From: Pantanalinema sp. GBBB05
GTDB lineage: Bacteria; Cyanobacteriota; Cyanobacteriia; Leptolyngbyales; Leptolyngbyaceae
DNA: 64,000 nucleotides
Assembly: GCA_016743235.1 (NCBI GenBank)
Contig: VRZD01000027.1
Span: 23,478 to 87,477 of the forward strand
Direction of reading: 5' to 3'
Below are positions 53,888 to 62,164 of this stretch, in pieces. The translations under genes and the position numbers were made by a program. How positions within the stretch are numbered: the first letter of the stretch is position 1; every line of letters starts with the position of its first letter. The notes under the pieces are model-generated. The model was not told the origin of the DNA and searched no databases. It was given only the letters and a program-made list of their open reading frames with translations.

Positions 53888-54658
53888 AACTCTCGTCAAA
53901 ACTGCGCTCTCAATTTTCTGCTGAGATGCAAATAAACTCTCAGCTTGTTTGAGATGAGCGATCGCTTCCCTCCGGTTGAACCGCATTAATATACCTAGCT
54001 CTTGATGTGCCTGTGCATCTGAGGGATATTGACTTAAATGCTTCTGTAAGCGATCGACCTCTTCCTCTCGATATTTCCAGTGGAATTGGTATGGTGCGGC
54101 TCCCTCCAAAACTTTCTGCTCCCAGACTGGAAGCGGAGCCTTTGATGCATCAGGAAAATAGTTGATCTCCAAGAACTGCGAAATGACTGTGGCAATCTTC
54201 ACAGCCGTATCATAACGACCATCAGAGTTCAAATAAATGCGCCAGTAAACACTGTCTAAAATCAAATTAGGATAATAAGAAGTTGGTGAGTCTGCACTGC
54301 TAAGAGAAGATGAAACCTCAACTCCAATAATCAAATGAAGAGGAATCTCAAGAAATTGTTCGATAGACTGATTTTGGAAGCTTTTTTGCTCCATGATGAG
54401 GCAACTTCCTGATCGATCAAAAGTAAACAGATTAATCTTAGGGAATCTACTGATCCAGAACATACCGCCAGCAATCAGGACGACTCCCATTCCACACAAT
54501 AAAACCCAACTTCTCTCTGATCTTTGAACAAGAAGTAGGCTAATCATGCTGGAAAAGGAACCTACTAGAACCAAACCAATGCTGATCAGGAAGTATGTGA
54601 CTATTGAATGACGGCAAGATAAAATCAGCCTTTCCTGATTATGTTCAATAATTTGCAT
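53861..54658 (-). CDS. two-helix membrane protein with TPR-like C-terminus (265 aa)
   Basis: Residues about 20-45 (YFLISIGLVLVGSFSSMISL) and 52-70 (VLLCGMGVVLIAGGMFWISR) form two membrane helices. A beta-rich domain follows (FTFDRSGSCLIMEQKSF), with a conserved-looking IIGVEVSSSLSS and RIYLNSDGRYD. The last 70 residues form one or two tetratricopeptide-like helices (DAQAHQELGILMRFNRREAI). The layout suggests a membrane protein of the bPH-like type, but I do not recognise the family. The gene converges on the protease gene. Confidence 0.65.
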   Translation of the reverse strand: MQIIEHNQERLILSCRHSIVTYFLISIGLVLVGSFSSMISLLLVQRSERSWVLLCGMGVVLIAGGMFWISRFPKINLFTFDRSGSCLIMEQKSFQNQSIEQFLEIPLHLIIGVEVSSSLSSADSPTSYYPNLILDSVYWRIYLNSDGRYDTAVKIATVISQFLEINYFPDASKAPLPVWEQKVLEGAAPYQFHWKYREEEVDRLQKHLSQYPSDAQAHQELGILMRFNRREAIAHLKQAESLFASQQKIESAVLTRVLQSLVIWR

Positions 54659-54737
54659 GAGTTTACTTAAGTTTTTGCAGCATAAAGCAGCGGCGAGTGA
54701 CTCATAACAATTTAGCTACAATAGCGTAGCCGATCCA

Positions 54738-54825
54738 GTTTAACAACGCCCATGCATATCCGTTACCAAGAGGCTGCCTGAGAAAGTTTAAGGGTATCTG
54801 CGTCGGGTAATGGCCACCGTTATGC
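54738..54825 (+). other. attC-like candidate site 3 (88 bp)
   Basis: GTTTAAC at 54738 fits the R'' consensus RYYYAAC exactly. GTTATGC at 54819 is one base off GTTRRRY. The inner CCGTTACC pairs with GGTAATGG (one G:T). It precedes the 54944 gene by 118 bases. Confidence 0.3.
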
Positions 54826-54943
54826 CGCTTGTGTTCTGACTCAGAGTTTCCAACACCTACTCTTTAGCTGACCTTGATCCTTGGACTTAAAGCTTGATTG
54901 GCATAATTGAGTTAGGAATAGAAGCACCTACACTGATTCATTT

Positions 54944-55270
54944 ATGACTCACAATGAGATGGACGAGGATTGGGCATGGCCGCCATATCCAGATGCGAGA
55001 ATGCTAACTGATGGGGAGCGAAAACAACTATGCCACATGCTCTACATTGCCCTAGTTGAGATCCGCTCTCTTGGTTGGGATGGCAAGACAGAGCAGATGA
55101 CAGACTTAGCAGATGCCTTTCATAATCTGCCTGACTTTCTATGGAGTGAAGAATTTAGTATGAGCACCTTCCGCAAGTTTTTGCAGGCATATCAACAAAA
55201 GTATGGGAAGGAATGCCGCTCCAACTATCTAGAGATGTTTGACCAGATCAATCAGCCAGCGAACGAGTAG
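54944..55270 (+). CDS. hypothetical protein (108 aa)
   Basis: A 108-residue acidic, aromatic-rich protein (MTHNEMDEDWAWPPYPDARM, then GERKQLCHMLYIALVEIRSL). It looks all-helical, soluble and globular. There is no signal peptide and no recognised family. The size, composition and isolated position in a mixed accessory region would suit an immunity or adaptor protein, but nothing in the sequence proves that. Confidence 0.6.
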   Translation: MTHNEMDEDWAWPPYPDARMLTDGERKQLCHMLYIALVEIRSLGWDGKTEQMTDLADAFHNLPDFLWSEEFSMSTFRKFLQAYQQKYGKECRSNYLEMFDQINQPANE

Positions 55271-55386
55271 TTTGCATAGTCCTCGAGTAGCGCCATCCAA
55301 ATCAGAAAACTTGAGCAGTCGGAAAGCCGAAGATGTCTAACCAGTTCCAGTCCTACATCTGGCAATTGACGATCGCTGGATAATTC

Positions 55387-56163
55387 CTAAGCCACTGCTA
55401 AAGCGGCTTCCTGTCCATGTCGGCGCAATAGATCCATAAGTTCGTCCCGGTAGTCGTGGAATATCGCATGACGTTTGATGGTATGGGAACGATCGGGCAA
55501 TTTTACCTCAATTTCCTTCCGCACTGTTCCCGGACGCGCTCCTAATGCATAGATGCGATTGGCAAGAAACACCGCTTCTTCGACATCATGGGTAATCATG
55601 AACACCGTAATGCCCGTCCGTTGCCACAAATCAATCATAAACTCATGCATTGATTCTTTGGTGTGGATATCCAACGCACCAAACGGTTCATCCATCAATA
55701 ACACTTTTGGTTCCGAAGCCAATGCCCGTGCGATCGCCACCCGTTGCTTCATCCCACCCGACAATTCTTTCGGTAACGCCTGGGCAAATTGCGATAATCC
55801 CACGACATTGAGATAATAACTGGCTTGCTCTCGCCGTTGCCGCTTGGGAACCCCTTGCAGTTTCAGACCAAATTCTGTATTCGCTTGCACCGTCATCCAG
55901 GGAAACAACGTGTAGTGCTGAAACACCATGCCGCGATCGGGTCCTGGCCCAGTCACTCGTTTGCCATCAATCCGCACTTCACCTGTGGTCGGACTATCCA
56001 ATCCGGCGATCTGCCGCAGTAGGGTTGATTTACCGGAACCAGAAGCGCCAACGGCACAGATGAATTCACCCTGGGCGATCGTCATGTCAATATCTTTCAG
56101 CACCACTAATGTACCCGTCTGAGTGGCAAAATGTTTGTTCAGTTGTTTGATTTGTAGAAACAT
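55387..56163 (-). CDS. ABC importer ATPase of the guanidine operon (nitrate/sulfonate/taurine type)
   Basis: A 258-residue ATPase with Walker A GASGSGKSTLLRQIAGL, signature LSGGMKQRVAIARAL and Walker B VLLMDEPFGALD, followed by the H-loop FMITHDVEEAV. It belongs to the NrtD/SsuB/TauB class that powers importers of small nitrogen or sulfur compounds. It is the last gene of the minus-strand operon, 12 bases after the permease. The operon context makes guanidine the likely substrate; homologous genes accompany gdmH in Synechocystis. Confidence 0.93.
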   Translation of the reverse strand: MFLQIKQLNKHFATQTGTLVVLKDIDMTIAQGEFICAVGASGSGKSTLLRQIAGLDSPTTGEVRIDGKRVTGPGPDRGMVFQHYTLFPWMTVQANTEFGLKLQGVPKRQRREQASYYLNVVGLSQFAQALPKELSGGMKQRVAIARALASEPKVLLMDEPFGALDIHTKESMHEFMIDLWQRTGITVFMITHDVEEAVFLANRIYALGARPGTVRKEIEVKLPDRSHTIKRHAIFHDYRDELMDLLRRHGQEAALAVA

Positions 56164-56175
56164 GATTTAGACTCC

Positions 56176-57027
56176 TTAACGTTTTTGACTCGCCCATTTA
56201 CAAGACACGCGTAACAAGTATTGAAATAACAGATCAAATGACAATCCGATAATCCCAATTACAATTAATCCGACAAAGATTTCATCCGTTTTAAGGAAAC
56301 GTCCGGCAACACTAATTCTTCGACCTAGCCCTTCAGTTGCCGCAATTAGTTCCGAAACAATCACCAATTGCCATGCCGCCGCTAAGTTAATTCGGCAAGC
56401 GTCCAGAATTCCCGGTAGGACATGCGGCACAATCACCTGGGTCAAGGCCTCCCAGCGATTGCCACCTAACATATAGGTGGCTTCAATCAAATCCTTGGGC
56501 ACAAACTTGACGGTATCCATTACCATCAGCGAATTAAAGAAGAAGACTCCGATAAAGATCAAGGTAATTTTTGGTGCTTCCCCAATCCCTAAGTAGAGGA
56601 TTAACAGCGGAATAAAGGCAGGGGCAGGCATATAGCGCATTAAGCCAAACACAGGTTCCAGCAACGCGCGAATACTGGGAAAACTCCCCATTAATACGCC
56701 GATCGGAATGGAAAACGTCGCCGCTAACAGAAATCCCACTCCCACCCGCCATAAGCTGGCAACCGTATCTTTCAACAGTTCGCGAGTGCTCCATAACCGT
56801 CCAAACGCCTCCATCACCTGAGCTGGAGAGGGGAGAAACTTAGGATCGATCGTGCCAAAGGTTGTGACTAACCACCACAGTAACAGGGGAACGGCGATCG
56901 AACTGACCATCAACGTGGTATTCAGCGGTCGCGGAATATCTTCGGCTAAGCGCCAAAATACCGTCGGACGAATCGATTTCGGTTTAATCAAGGATTGGAT
57001 CGATCGCGGATCACTGCTTTGGTTCAT
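56176..57027 (-). CDS. ABC importer permease of the guanidine operon
   Basis: A 283-residue BPD-type permease of the SsuC/TauC class, with about six membrane helices. The ATPase-contact EAA-like loop is visible as EATYMLGGNRWEALTQVIVPHVLPG. Signature segments GVGFLLAATFSIPIGVLMG and YMPAPAFIPLLILYLGIGEAPK are typical. It lies 38 bases after the substrate-binding protein gene and 12 before the ATPase gene. Presumably it dimerises to form the guanidine channel. Confidence 0.92.
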   Translation of the reverse strand: MNQSSDPRSIQSLIKPKSIRPTVFWRLAEDIPRPLNTTLMVSSIAVPLLLWWLVTTFGTIDPKFLPSPAQVMEAFGRLWSTRELLKDTVASLWRVGVGFLLAATFSIPIGVLMGSFPSIRALLEPVFGLMRYMPAPAFIPLLILYLGIGEAPKITLIFIGVFFFNSLMVMDTVKFVPKDLIEATYMLGGNRWEALTQVIVPHVLPGILDACRINLAAAWQLVIVSELIAATEGLGRRISVAGRFLKTDEIFVGLIVIGIIGLSFDLLFQYLLRVSCKWASQKR

Positions 57028-57065
57028 GGTAACAACAGGAAAATAATGGAGTCATGCAAGCAAGA

Positions 57066-58151
57066 TTAGGCAGGTTTCGTGTGCTTTTGGGCGTAAGCTT
57101 TGACGAAGCGATCGTCGAATAACAAGGTGGTGTTGGGTTTCGTTTTTGCCAATCCCACATCGATCAAAAATTGACTCATTTCCTCCGCTGCAAACAGCAG
57201 AGAAGTCATATCATGACCGGGCTGAAACGCCTTTAAATTCTCTTCTAATGTGAACAAGCGAGTCCCATCGGCATAGTCTTGGTATTCCTCGATCGACACA
57301 CCCGCTCGCTTCGCCATAATTTCGTAAGCTTTAGCTTGATTTGTCTTCAAATAATCCAATGTCGCGAACCAGGCATCGACTAACGCTTGCACTTGTTCAG
57401 GATGTTCATACACAAACTTACGCGTCACTACCAAATGATCAGAAATCGCACCTGGAAAATCTTTAGAACTAAATAATTCGTGGCTCCCCGATCGCTTCAG
57501 GGCTTGTGTGGTGAAAGGCGCAAATACCGCTGTGGCATCCACCTGACCGGCGACAAAGGCAGCGGCAGCTTTCCCCGTCTCCAAAGGGACAAATTGAATA
57601 TCGTCAGGCTTTAACCCCGCTTTTTTTAGACCTAACAAGAGTAAAAAGTGATCTACGGTTCCCTCTTCAGCAGCGACCTTTTTCCCTTTTAGATCGGCGA
57701 TCGTATTGATACCATCTCGCACAATAATTTTGTCATTGCCAGTGGAGTTGTCATTGACTAAAACCACCACTTGGTCAGCGCCCCCTGACACAGAACTGAC
57801 CGTGTCTCCCAGAGTTTGGCTATTCGCATCAATTTGCCCTGCTGTGAGGGTACTAATCGATTCTAAGTAGCCATCAAACCACTTCAGATCAACTGGAGCC
57901 GCTTTAGCTTTGAAGATGCCTTGTTCCTGCGCCACCTGCCAGGGAAACCAGCCCGGCCAGGCACTAAAGCCTAAATCAATCGCACCACTACTCACCGCAG
58001 CTGTAGCCGCTTCAGTTGTAGTCGTCGTCTGAATGTAAACCGCCGGATTCGTGCAGCCAACAGTTAATAGCACAGCCAGGAAAGATAGCAGACAATTTGT
58101 AAACAGCGATCGGGGAATCAGCGTAAACATCAAACCGGAACGGACTTTCAT
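57066..58151 (-). CDS. ABC substrate-binding lipoprotein of the guanidine operon
   Basis: About 361 residues from ATG 58151. The N-terminus is a lipoprotein signal with lipobox LTVGC (Cys33), so the protein is tethered to the membrane. The NMT1/SsuA-like periplasmic fold follows: LGFSAWPGWFPWQVAQEQGI, the EEGTVDHFLLLLGLKKAGL segment and DATAVFAPFTTQALKR. The WxGWxP ligand-pocket motif is of the type seen in nitrate/taurine-class binding proteins. The longer frame to 58226 adds residues that do not resemble a signal peptide. The gene follows ghaB. Confidence 0.92.
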   Translation of the reverse strand: MKVRSGLMFTLIPRSLFTNCLLSFLAVLLTVGCTNPAVYIQTTTTTEAATAAVSSGAIDLGFSAWPGWFPWQVAQEQGIFKAKAAPVDLKWFDGYLESISTLTAGQIDANSQTLGDTVSSVSGGADQVVVLVNDNSTGNDKIIVRDGINTIADLKGKKVAAEEGTVDHFLLLLGLKKAGLKPDDIQFVPLETGKAAAAFVAGQVDATAVFAPFTTQALKRSGSHELFSSKDFPGAISDHLVVTRKFVYEHPEQVQALVDAWFATLDYLKTNQAKAYEIMAKRAGVSIEEYQDYADGTRLFTLEENLKAFQPGHDMTSLLFAAEEMSQFLIDVGLAKTKPNTTLLFDDRFVKAYAQKHTKPA

Positions 58152-58232
58152 GATGTAGTTTCCCAAAACAACCAATGCTGTATCTGAGCAGACGGCAGGA
58201 GCAATGTGACAGGCTCCCACCGCCACAACAAC

Positions 58233-58940
58233 TTAGTGAACGGTAGACAAGGGACGATCGACAGCTTTTGTTTGCTCTAGATAACTCCGTAACCAGGCAA
58301 ACCAGGTTGCCAACCCCTCGCCTGTTTTGGCAGACACCGGAATAATCACACAATCCGGATTCATCTGCCGTACATTGGCAACAATCTGCTCCAGATCAAC
58401 ATCGACATAAGGGGCAAGATCTGTTTTAGTAATCAGCAAACAATCCGCTTCTTGAAACATCACGGGATATTTCAACGGTTTGTCTTCACCTTCGGTGACA
58501 CTGAGTAGCGCCACTTTGGCATGTTCGCCCACTTCAAATTCTGCCGGACACACCAGATTGCCGACATTCTCCACTAACACCAAATCAAACTCAGTCGGAT
58601 CATAGTCATGGGCTAACCGATGCATCCCACCTGCCACCATTTTGGAGTCCAGATGGCACGATCGCCCGGTATTAATGGCAATCACCGGAACGTTATATTG
58701 GCGCAGGCGATCGGCATCCAGCTCGGTGGTCATATCGCCCTCAATCACGGCAATTTTAATTTCCTGATTTAAGGCGGCTAGAGTCTTTTCTAGTAGGGCA
58801 GTCTTACCCGCTCCAGGGCTACTCATCAGATTCAAACAAGTAATCCCCCATTGATCAAAATGGGCACGATTGTGGTCAGCTCCGGCCTGGTTGGCATGGA
58901 GTAAATTGATTCCTAAAGCTGCGTCAAAAGTCTGATGCAT
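58233..58940 (-). CDS. ghaB: HypB-like GTPase, nickel-insertion chaperone for guanidine hydrolase
   Basis: About 235 residues from ATG 58940 (MHQTFDAALGINLLHANQAG). The P-loop is NLMSSPGAGKTALLEKTL, followed by VIEGDMTTELDADRL and the metal-site motif NTGRSCHLDSKMV. Later come LVLVENVGNLVCPAEFEVGE and ITKTDLAPY. The N-terminal nickel-binding CCxxC motif and His-rich segment of some HypB proteins are absent. In characterised cyanobacterial operons this HypB paralogue matures GdmH rather than hydrogenase; no hydrogenase genes are seen here. The gap to ghaA is 121 bases. Confidence 0.93.
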   Translation of the reverse strand: MHQTFDAALGINLLHANQAGADHNRAHFDQWGITCLNLMSSPGAGKTALLEKTLAALNQEIKIAVIEGDMTTELDADRLRQYNVPVIAINTGRSCHLDSKMVAGGMHRLAHDYDPTEFDLVLVENVGNLVCPAEFEVGEHAKVALLSVTEGEDKPLKYPVMFQEADCLLITKTDLAPYVDVDLEQIVANVRQMNPDCVIIPVSAKTGEGLATWFAWLRSYLEQTKAVDRPLSTVH

Positions 58941-58983
58941 AACGTCATCTCGATTCACAGTAAGGGATGATGGTCGTTGTTGT

Positions 58984-59048
58984 AGGGACAGGTTGAGCCA
59001 CAAATTTGACCCCGTGCGTCATTCATTGATCGACAAAACCTGCCCTAT
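58984..59048. repeat. inverted repeat in the ghaA-ghaB gap
   Basis: TAGGGACAGGTT near 58984 and AACCTGCCCTAT near 59037 form inverted arms about 65 bases apart, differing by one base. They enclose the intergenic DNA between ghaA and ghaB. The arm resembles the core of the palindrome before dnaE-C, so it may be one of a dispersed repeat family. It could also modulate expression of downstream genes. Confidence 0.5.
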
Positions 59049-59061
59049 GGATAGATTAGGA

Positions 59062-59433
59062 TTACTGGCTGATGCTGGCTTCCTCCGTGGCGTAGGCAAT
59101 GCGCTCAATCTTGAGTTCCCGTCCCGATCGAATATCTTCCATCGGCGATCGACAATCGGGACAGGCGTATTGAATACCAATTTCTGGGCGATAGTCCTGC
59201 TGGCACTGGTGGCAAAAGGCAATCAGTGGCGTTTCTTGAATCACTAATTCAGCTCCAGCGAGAAAGGTATTTCGGGTCTGCACCTCAAAGGCAAATTGCA
59301 AACTGACAGGTTCAACACAGGTGAACTGCCCCACCGTGAGATAGACCTGGGAAATTTGCGGGCGATCGGGTTGCGTTTCCCACCAGTCTTTCACCGTCAG
59401 AATTAACGCCTTCGTCATATCGGTTTCGTGCAT
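59062..59433 (-). CDS. ghaA: HypA-like nickel chaperone for guanidine hydrolase
   Basis: A 123-residue protein with the HypA layout: N-terminal nickel-binding MHE (MHETDMTKALILTVKDWW), the GQFTCVEPVSLQFAFEV strand and a zinc domain with two CxxC pairs (CHQC and CPDC). It hands nickel to the enzyme together with the HypB-like GTPase. It lies 16 bases after gdmH and before ghaB. The ATG start is fixed because nickel binding requires the N-terminal Met-His-Glu. Confidence 0.93.
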   Translation of the reverse strand: MHETDMTKALILTVKDWWETQPDRPQISQVYLTVGQFTCVEPVSLQFAFEVQTRNTFLAGAELVIQETPLIAFCHQCQQDYRPEIGIQYACPDCRSPMEDIRSGRELKIERIAYATEEASISQ

Positions 59434-59449
59434 GTTCTAGCCTCACTGA

Positions 59450-60661
59450 TTAGCTCCATGCCACATCGACCGCTAAATTAGCTTGCGGATCGATATAAGC
59501 GGGTTTCTCCCGACGCGGTAATTGTCCGGATAACACCAAATGCGCCATCGTGTCGCAAATCACCCGGGTTGCCATCAATGCCGTCATGTCGCTGATGTCA
59601 TACGGGGGCGAGACTTCAACCACTTCTAGACCGCACACGGGTACACGCTGGACAATTCTGGCTAAGAGTCCCAATGCTTCACGGGGCAGTAAACCACCGG
59701 GTTCGGGCCAACCCGTACCGGGGACAAATCCAGCATCAATACAGTCAATGTCAAAACTAATCCATACGCAGTCTGTCCCATCCGTTGCCCGTTCTATGGC
59801 AAATTCTGCGGCGGCATCTAGCCCCATTTCGGTAATATCCGTTACCGTTAGGATATTTGTTTGTCGTTCTCGACAGACTTTCACGCCCTGACGCGGCACT
59901 TGCCACCCGCCAATCCCGAGCTGGACGAGGTTTTTGGCCGGAGCATTTTTCATATTTGTGGCATGAAACCACGGGCAGGTATGCATCCGTTCATCCAGAT
60001 CTGTTTCCTGGGTATCGACATGGCGATCGAAATGGATAATGCCAACCTTCTTATCCCCTAAGTGCCGACAAATTCCCCGCACTGTCGGGAACCCGATCGA
60101 ATGATCACCCCCTAAGATAATGGGGAATGCGCCAGAACTAAAGATGTGAGCAATCCCCTTAGAAATTTGATCAAACGATTTTTCGTTGTTGGCGGGAATG
60201 GTGAAAATATCACCTACATCACAAAGTTTGATTTGTTCCCGTAAATCAACGCCCAGTTCAAAATTGTATGGAGTATAGAGGGCTGAGATTCGCCGGATTC
60301 CTTGCGGTCCAAAGCGAGTACCGGGGCGATAGGTGGTGCCTGAATCATGCGGTACACCGACGATCGCCACATCAAATTCTCCCACCCGCCGCACATCTTC
60401 GATATACGGCGCTTTCATGAAGGTATTGATACCCGCGTAGTGGGGTAATTCCCCCCGAGAGAATGTCGGAATGGTGCGATCGCGGATGCTTTCCGCCGCT
60501 TCTAAGCCATACTCCAACCCCTGTGAGACTTCCTGTTGCCAGCCCGTTAACGGCAATTGGCGTTCCAGTTCCAAGCCTCGCTGGGCTTCCGTAGGGACAT
60601 GTCCATTGCGACTATCGCCAGGGGTTTGAAACAAAGGATTTTCCGCCGGATTGTTAGTCAT
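59450..60661 (-). CDS. gdmH: Ni-dependent guanidine hydrolase (ureohydrolase/arginase superfamily)
   Basis: 403 residues from ATG 60661, which has GGAG five bases upstream; a longer frame to 60709 lacks such support. It hydrolyses guanidine to urea and ammonia in characterised homologues (Synechocystis Sll1077). The metal ligands are visible: GGDHSIGFP, HFDRHVDT (DxHxD) and SFDIDCIDAGFVPGTG. The long N-terminal extension (about 75 residues) and the WPEPGG segment separate it from agmatinases. The ureohydrolase fold, HypA/HypB partners and guanidine-I riboswitch together support this call over agmatinase or arginase. Confidence 0.93.
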   Translation of the reverse strand: MTNNPAENPLFQTPGDSRNGHVPTEAQRGLELERQLPLTGWQQEVSQGLEYGLEAAESIRDRTIPTFSRGELPHYAGINTFMKAPYIEDVRRVGEFDVAIVGVPHDSGTTYRPGTRFGPQGIRRISALYTPYNFELGVDLREQIKLCDVGDIFTIPANNEKSFDQISKGIAHIFSSGAFPIILGGDHSIGFPTVRGICRHLGDKKVGIIHFDRHVDTQETDLDERMHTCPWFHATNMKNAPAKNLVQLGIGGWQVPRQGVKVCRERQTNILTVTDITEMGLDAAAEFAIERATDGTDCVWISFDIDCIDAGFVPGTGWPEPGGLLPREALGLLARIVQRVPVCGLEVVEVSPPYDISDMTALMATRVICDTMAHLVLSGQLPRREKPAYIDPQANLAVDVAWS

Positions 60662-60728
60662 AAGTACTCCAAAACAGTTCAAGCCAGAGTCAGATTGCCA
60701 GTTAGTCAAACAAATTTGTTAGCAACGC

Positions 60729-60781
60729 AAAAAACCCGAAGAAGAACACAATCAGTTGCATTAACTGATGTTCCTCCCGGG
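60729..60781 (-). terminator. intrinsic terminator controlled by the guanidine-I riboswitch
   Basis: On the minus strand, CCCG, GGAGGAACA and TCAGTT pair with the later AACTGA, TGTTCTTCT and CGGG. The hairpin is about 19 base pairs with two G:T pairs and is followed by six T residues. The CCCG of its first arm is also the closing arm of the aptamer's last helix, so the two structures exclude each other. It lies 68 bases before the gdmH start. Confidence 0.9.
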
Positions 60782-60886
60782 CTTTTCTCCCGCCGTGTAA
60801 CTGGCAAAAAATCTAGATGATTGACCAGTTTGCTTCTCTCGGACCAGCATTCAGATTAGCGCATCTAAACCGGAACCCTAGAAGCC
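60773..60886 (-). promoter_or_regulatory. guanidine-I (ykkC class) riboswitch aptamer
   Basis: The minus strand carries the conserved ykkC blocks in order: CTAGGGTTCCG near 60883-60873, CTGGTCCGAGAG near 60847-60836, and ACACGGCGGGAGAAAAGCCC near 60799-60780, ending GGGAGG. These match the guanidine-I consensus I know. Guanidine binding would stabilise the CGGG...CCCG helix and block the terminator, switching the operon on. Confidence 0.95.
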
Positions 60887-61021
60887 ATAAATTGTCGTCC
60901 TGGTATCTGTTGTAATGATACTCGAAACTCTACCAAAGCTAGCTGTGACCTGTCCCTCTACGGTTGCGCCTGGTAATTGCTTGATTCACTTTCCTTGAGA
61001 GACTAGCAATAAACCCGATCG

Positions 61022-61035
61022 GTAATATGTAGTAC
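61022..61035. promoter_or_regulatory. candidate NtcA binding site, GTAN8TAC
   Basis: GTAATATGTAGTAC fits the NtcA palindrome GTAN8TAC exactly. It lies about 135 bases upstream of the aptamer on the side of the guanidine operon. On the minus strand a TAN3T box (TAGTCT) follows 16 bases later, closer than the usual 20-24. Six fixed bases are expected by chance every few kilobases, so this is a candidate only. Confidence 0.4.
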
Positions 61036-61155
61036 CAGCTACAAAACCACTTGGTTAATTTAAAGCTTTGTTAACATAAATTGGATCGGTCGCAGCCACC
61101 AACTCATGTGCACAACGCTGTAACCAATCCAATATGGTTTGTAATCAAGCTTAAG

Positions 61156-61218
61156 TTAGAACACTTTGGACGCAATATCTTTTGCTATTGCTTGAATTCG
61201 ACGCTGTAGATCACTCAT
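61156..61218 (-). CDS. possible 20-residue small protein
   Basis: ATG at 61218 is preceded by AGGA with seven bases spacing. It encodes MSDLQRRIQAIAKDIASKVF and stops at 61156. The pattern of Leu, Ile, Ala and Val every three to four residues makes an amphipathic helix. It follows the 61288-61767 gene on the same strand by 69 bases. Too short for sequence statistics. Confidence 0.3.
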   Translation of the reverse strand: MSDLQRRIQAIAKDIASKVF

Positions 61219-61287
61219 GAGACTTTCCTAAGAATGATCCAATTGGCGCATTCACAAGCTCGATGCTGATACGAGACGGACTACTGA

Positions 61288-61767
61288 CTACACGGCAAGA
61301 ACAGCTTTCAACCGTTCTAAAGCCGCTGATTCTTTAGCACTGACCTTGATTCCAGTCCCAAAAATCCCACTACCAGCCGCCTGGGCAACCGCTTCGGCAC
61401 AGGTATAGATAAACCCTTTATATTCGTTCACTTCCTCCACTGGCACTCTGTCTTTTAGGACATCCAAAGCGACAGTAATTGCCTCGATCGCTTGCTCAAT
61501 TAAGGCTCCAGATTCCACATCTTCAGCTTTAATATCCGGTTGCTCTAATTTAACTGAACCTTCTTTAATCGCCGCTTCCGAAAAAACGGCTTGAATAATC
61601 GAATTGTGAGGATATTTTTTAGCGGCTCCAGCCATCTCTTTAGACAGCGCTGCAATCTCAGGAATTGTAGAAATTAACCCTAAATCAATCATAGAGACTG
61701 TTAGCCCAGCTAGCATCGGTGCAGCTGCGATCGCTTTTAGCTCTTCGAGCGTGAAGTCTGCCGTCAT
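61288..61767 (-). CDS. conserved-looking hypothetical all-helical protein (159 aa)
   Basis: A 159-residue, Ala/Glu-rich, soluble protein starting MTADFTLEELKAIAAAPMLA. Regular helices (IPEIAALSKEMAGAAKKYP, LIEQAIEAITVALDVLKDR, YKGFIYTCAEAVAQAAGSGI) recall the TerB fold, but this is only a visual similarity. There is no signal peptide or membrane helix. The gene lies upstream of the guanidine operon on the same strand, more than 600 bases from gdmH, and is probably separate. Confidence 0.65.
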   Translation of the reverse strand: MTADFTLEELKAIAAAPMLAGLTVSMIDLGLISTIPEIAALSKEMAGAAKKYPHNSIIQAVFSEAAIKEGSVKLEQPDIKAEDVESGALIEQAIEAITVALDVLKDRVPVEEVNEYKGFIYTCAEAVAQAAGSGIFGTGIKVSAKESAALERLKAVLAV

Positions 61768-62164
61768 GCTAAATCACCTCACCAGATTAGATAAAGCCAT
61801 TATGAATTAAAAACATCAGAAATTGATCAGAACGATCGTTAACCGTCGCTTCCAGAACAAAATCGAGTGGCAATGTATCATTTACCCTTTTGATGGCAGC
61901 CATCTTGAAGGGCAAGGAATTATCGTCCTTATCCCGATGATCGCCCATCTATATCCCAACAGCATCAAGCATAGTCTAGGGATAACGTGGAAAATCCTTA
62001 TCTAAAAATACTTAGCTCCGTTGCCAATTCACCACTGTTTTTAACTAGAATTAAAGAATAATAGAGCAACTTGATGGCGCTCATTTGTAGCAGCTTAGAT
62101 TGGTGTATGAGCGTTAGTCTCTGGCTAGTATGCTCACAATTGCTCAAACCCTATTTGAACTGGG
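61768..62164. other. intergenic region before the truncated histidine kinase
   Basis: About 400 AT-rich bases. A 60-residue plus-strand frame at 61823-62005 has no ribosome binding site or recognisable sequence and looks spurious. No other feature was seen. Confidence 0.35.
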
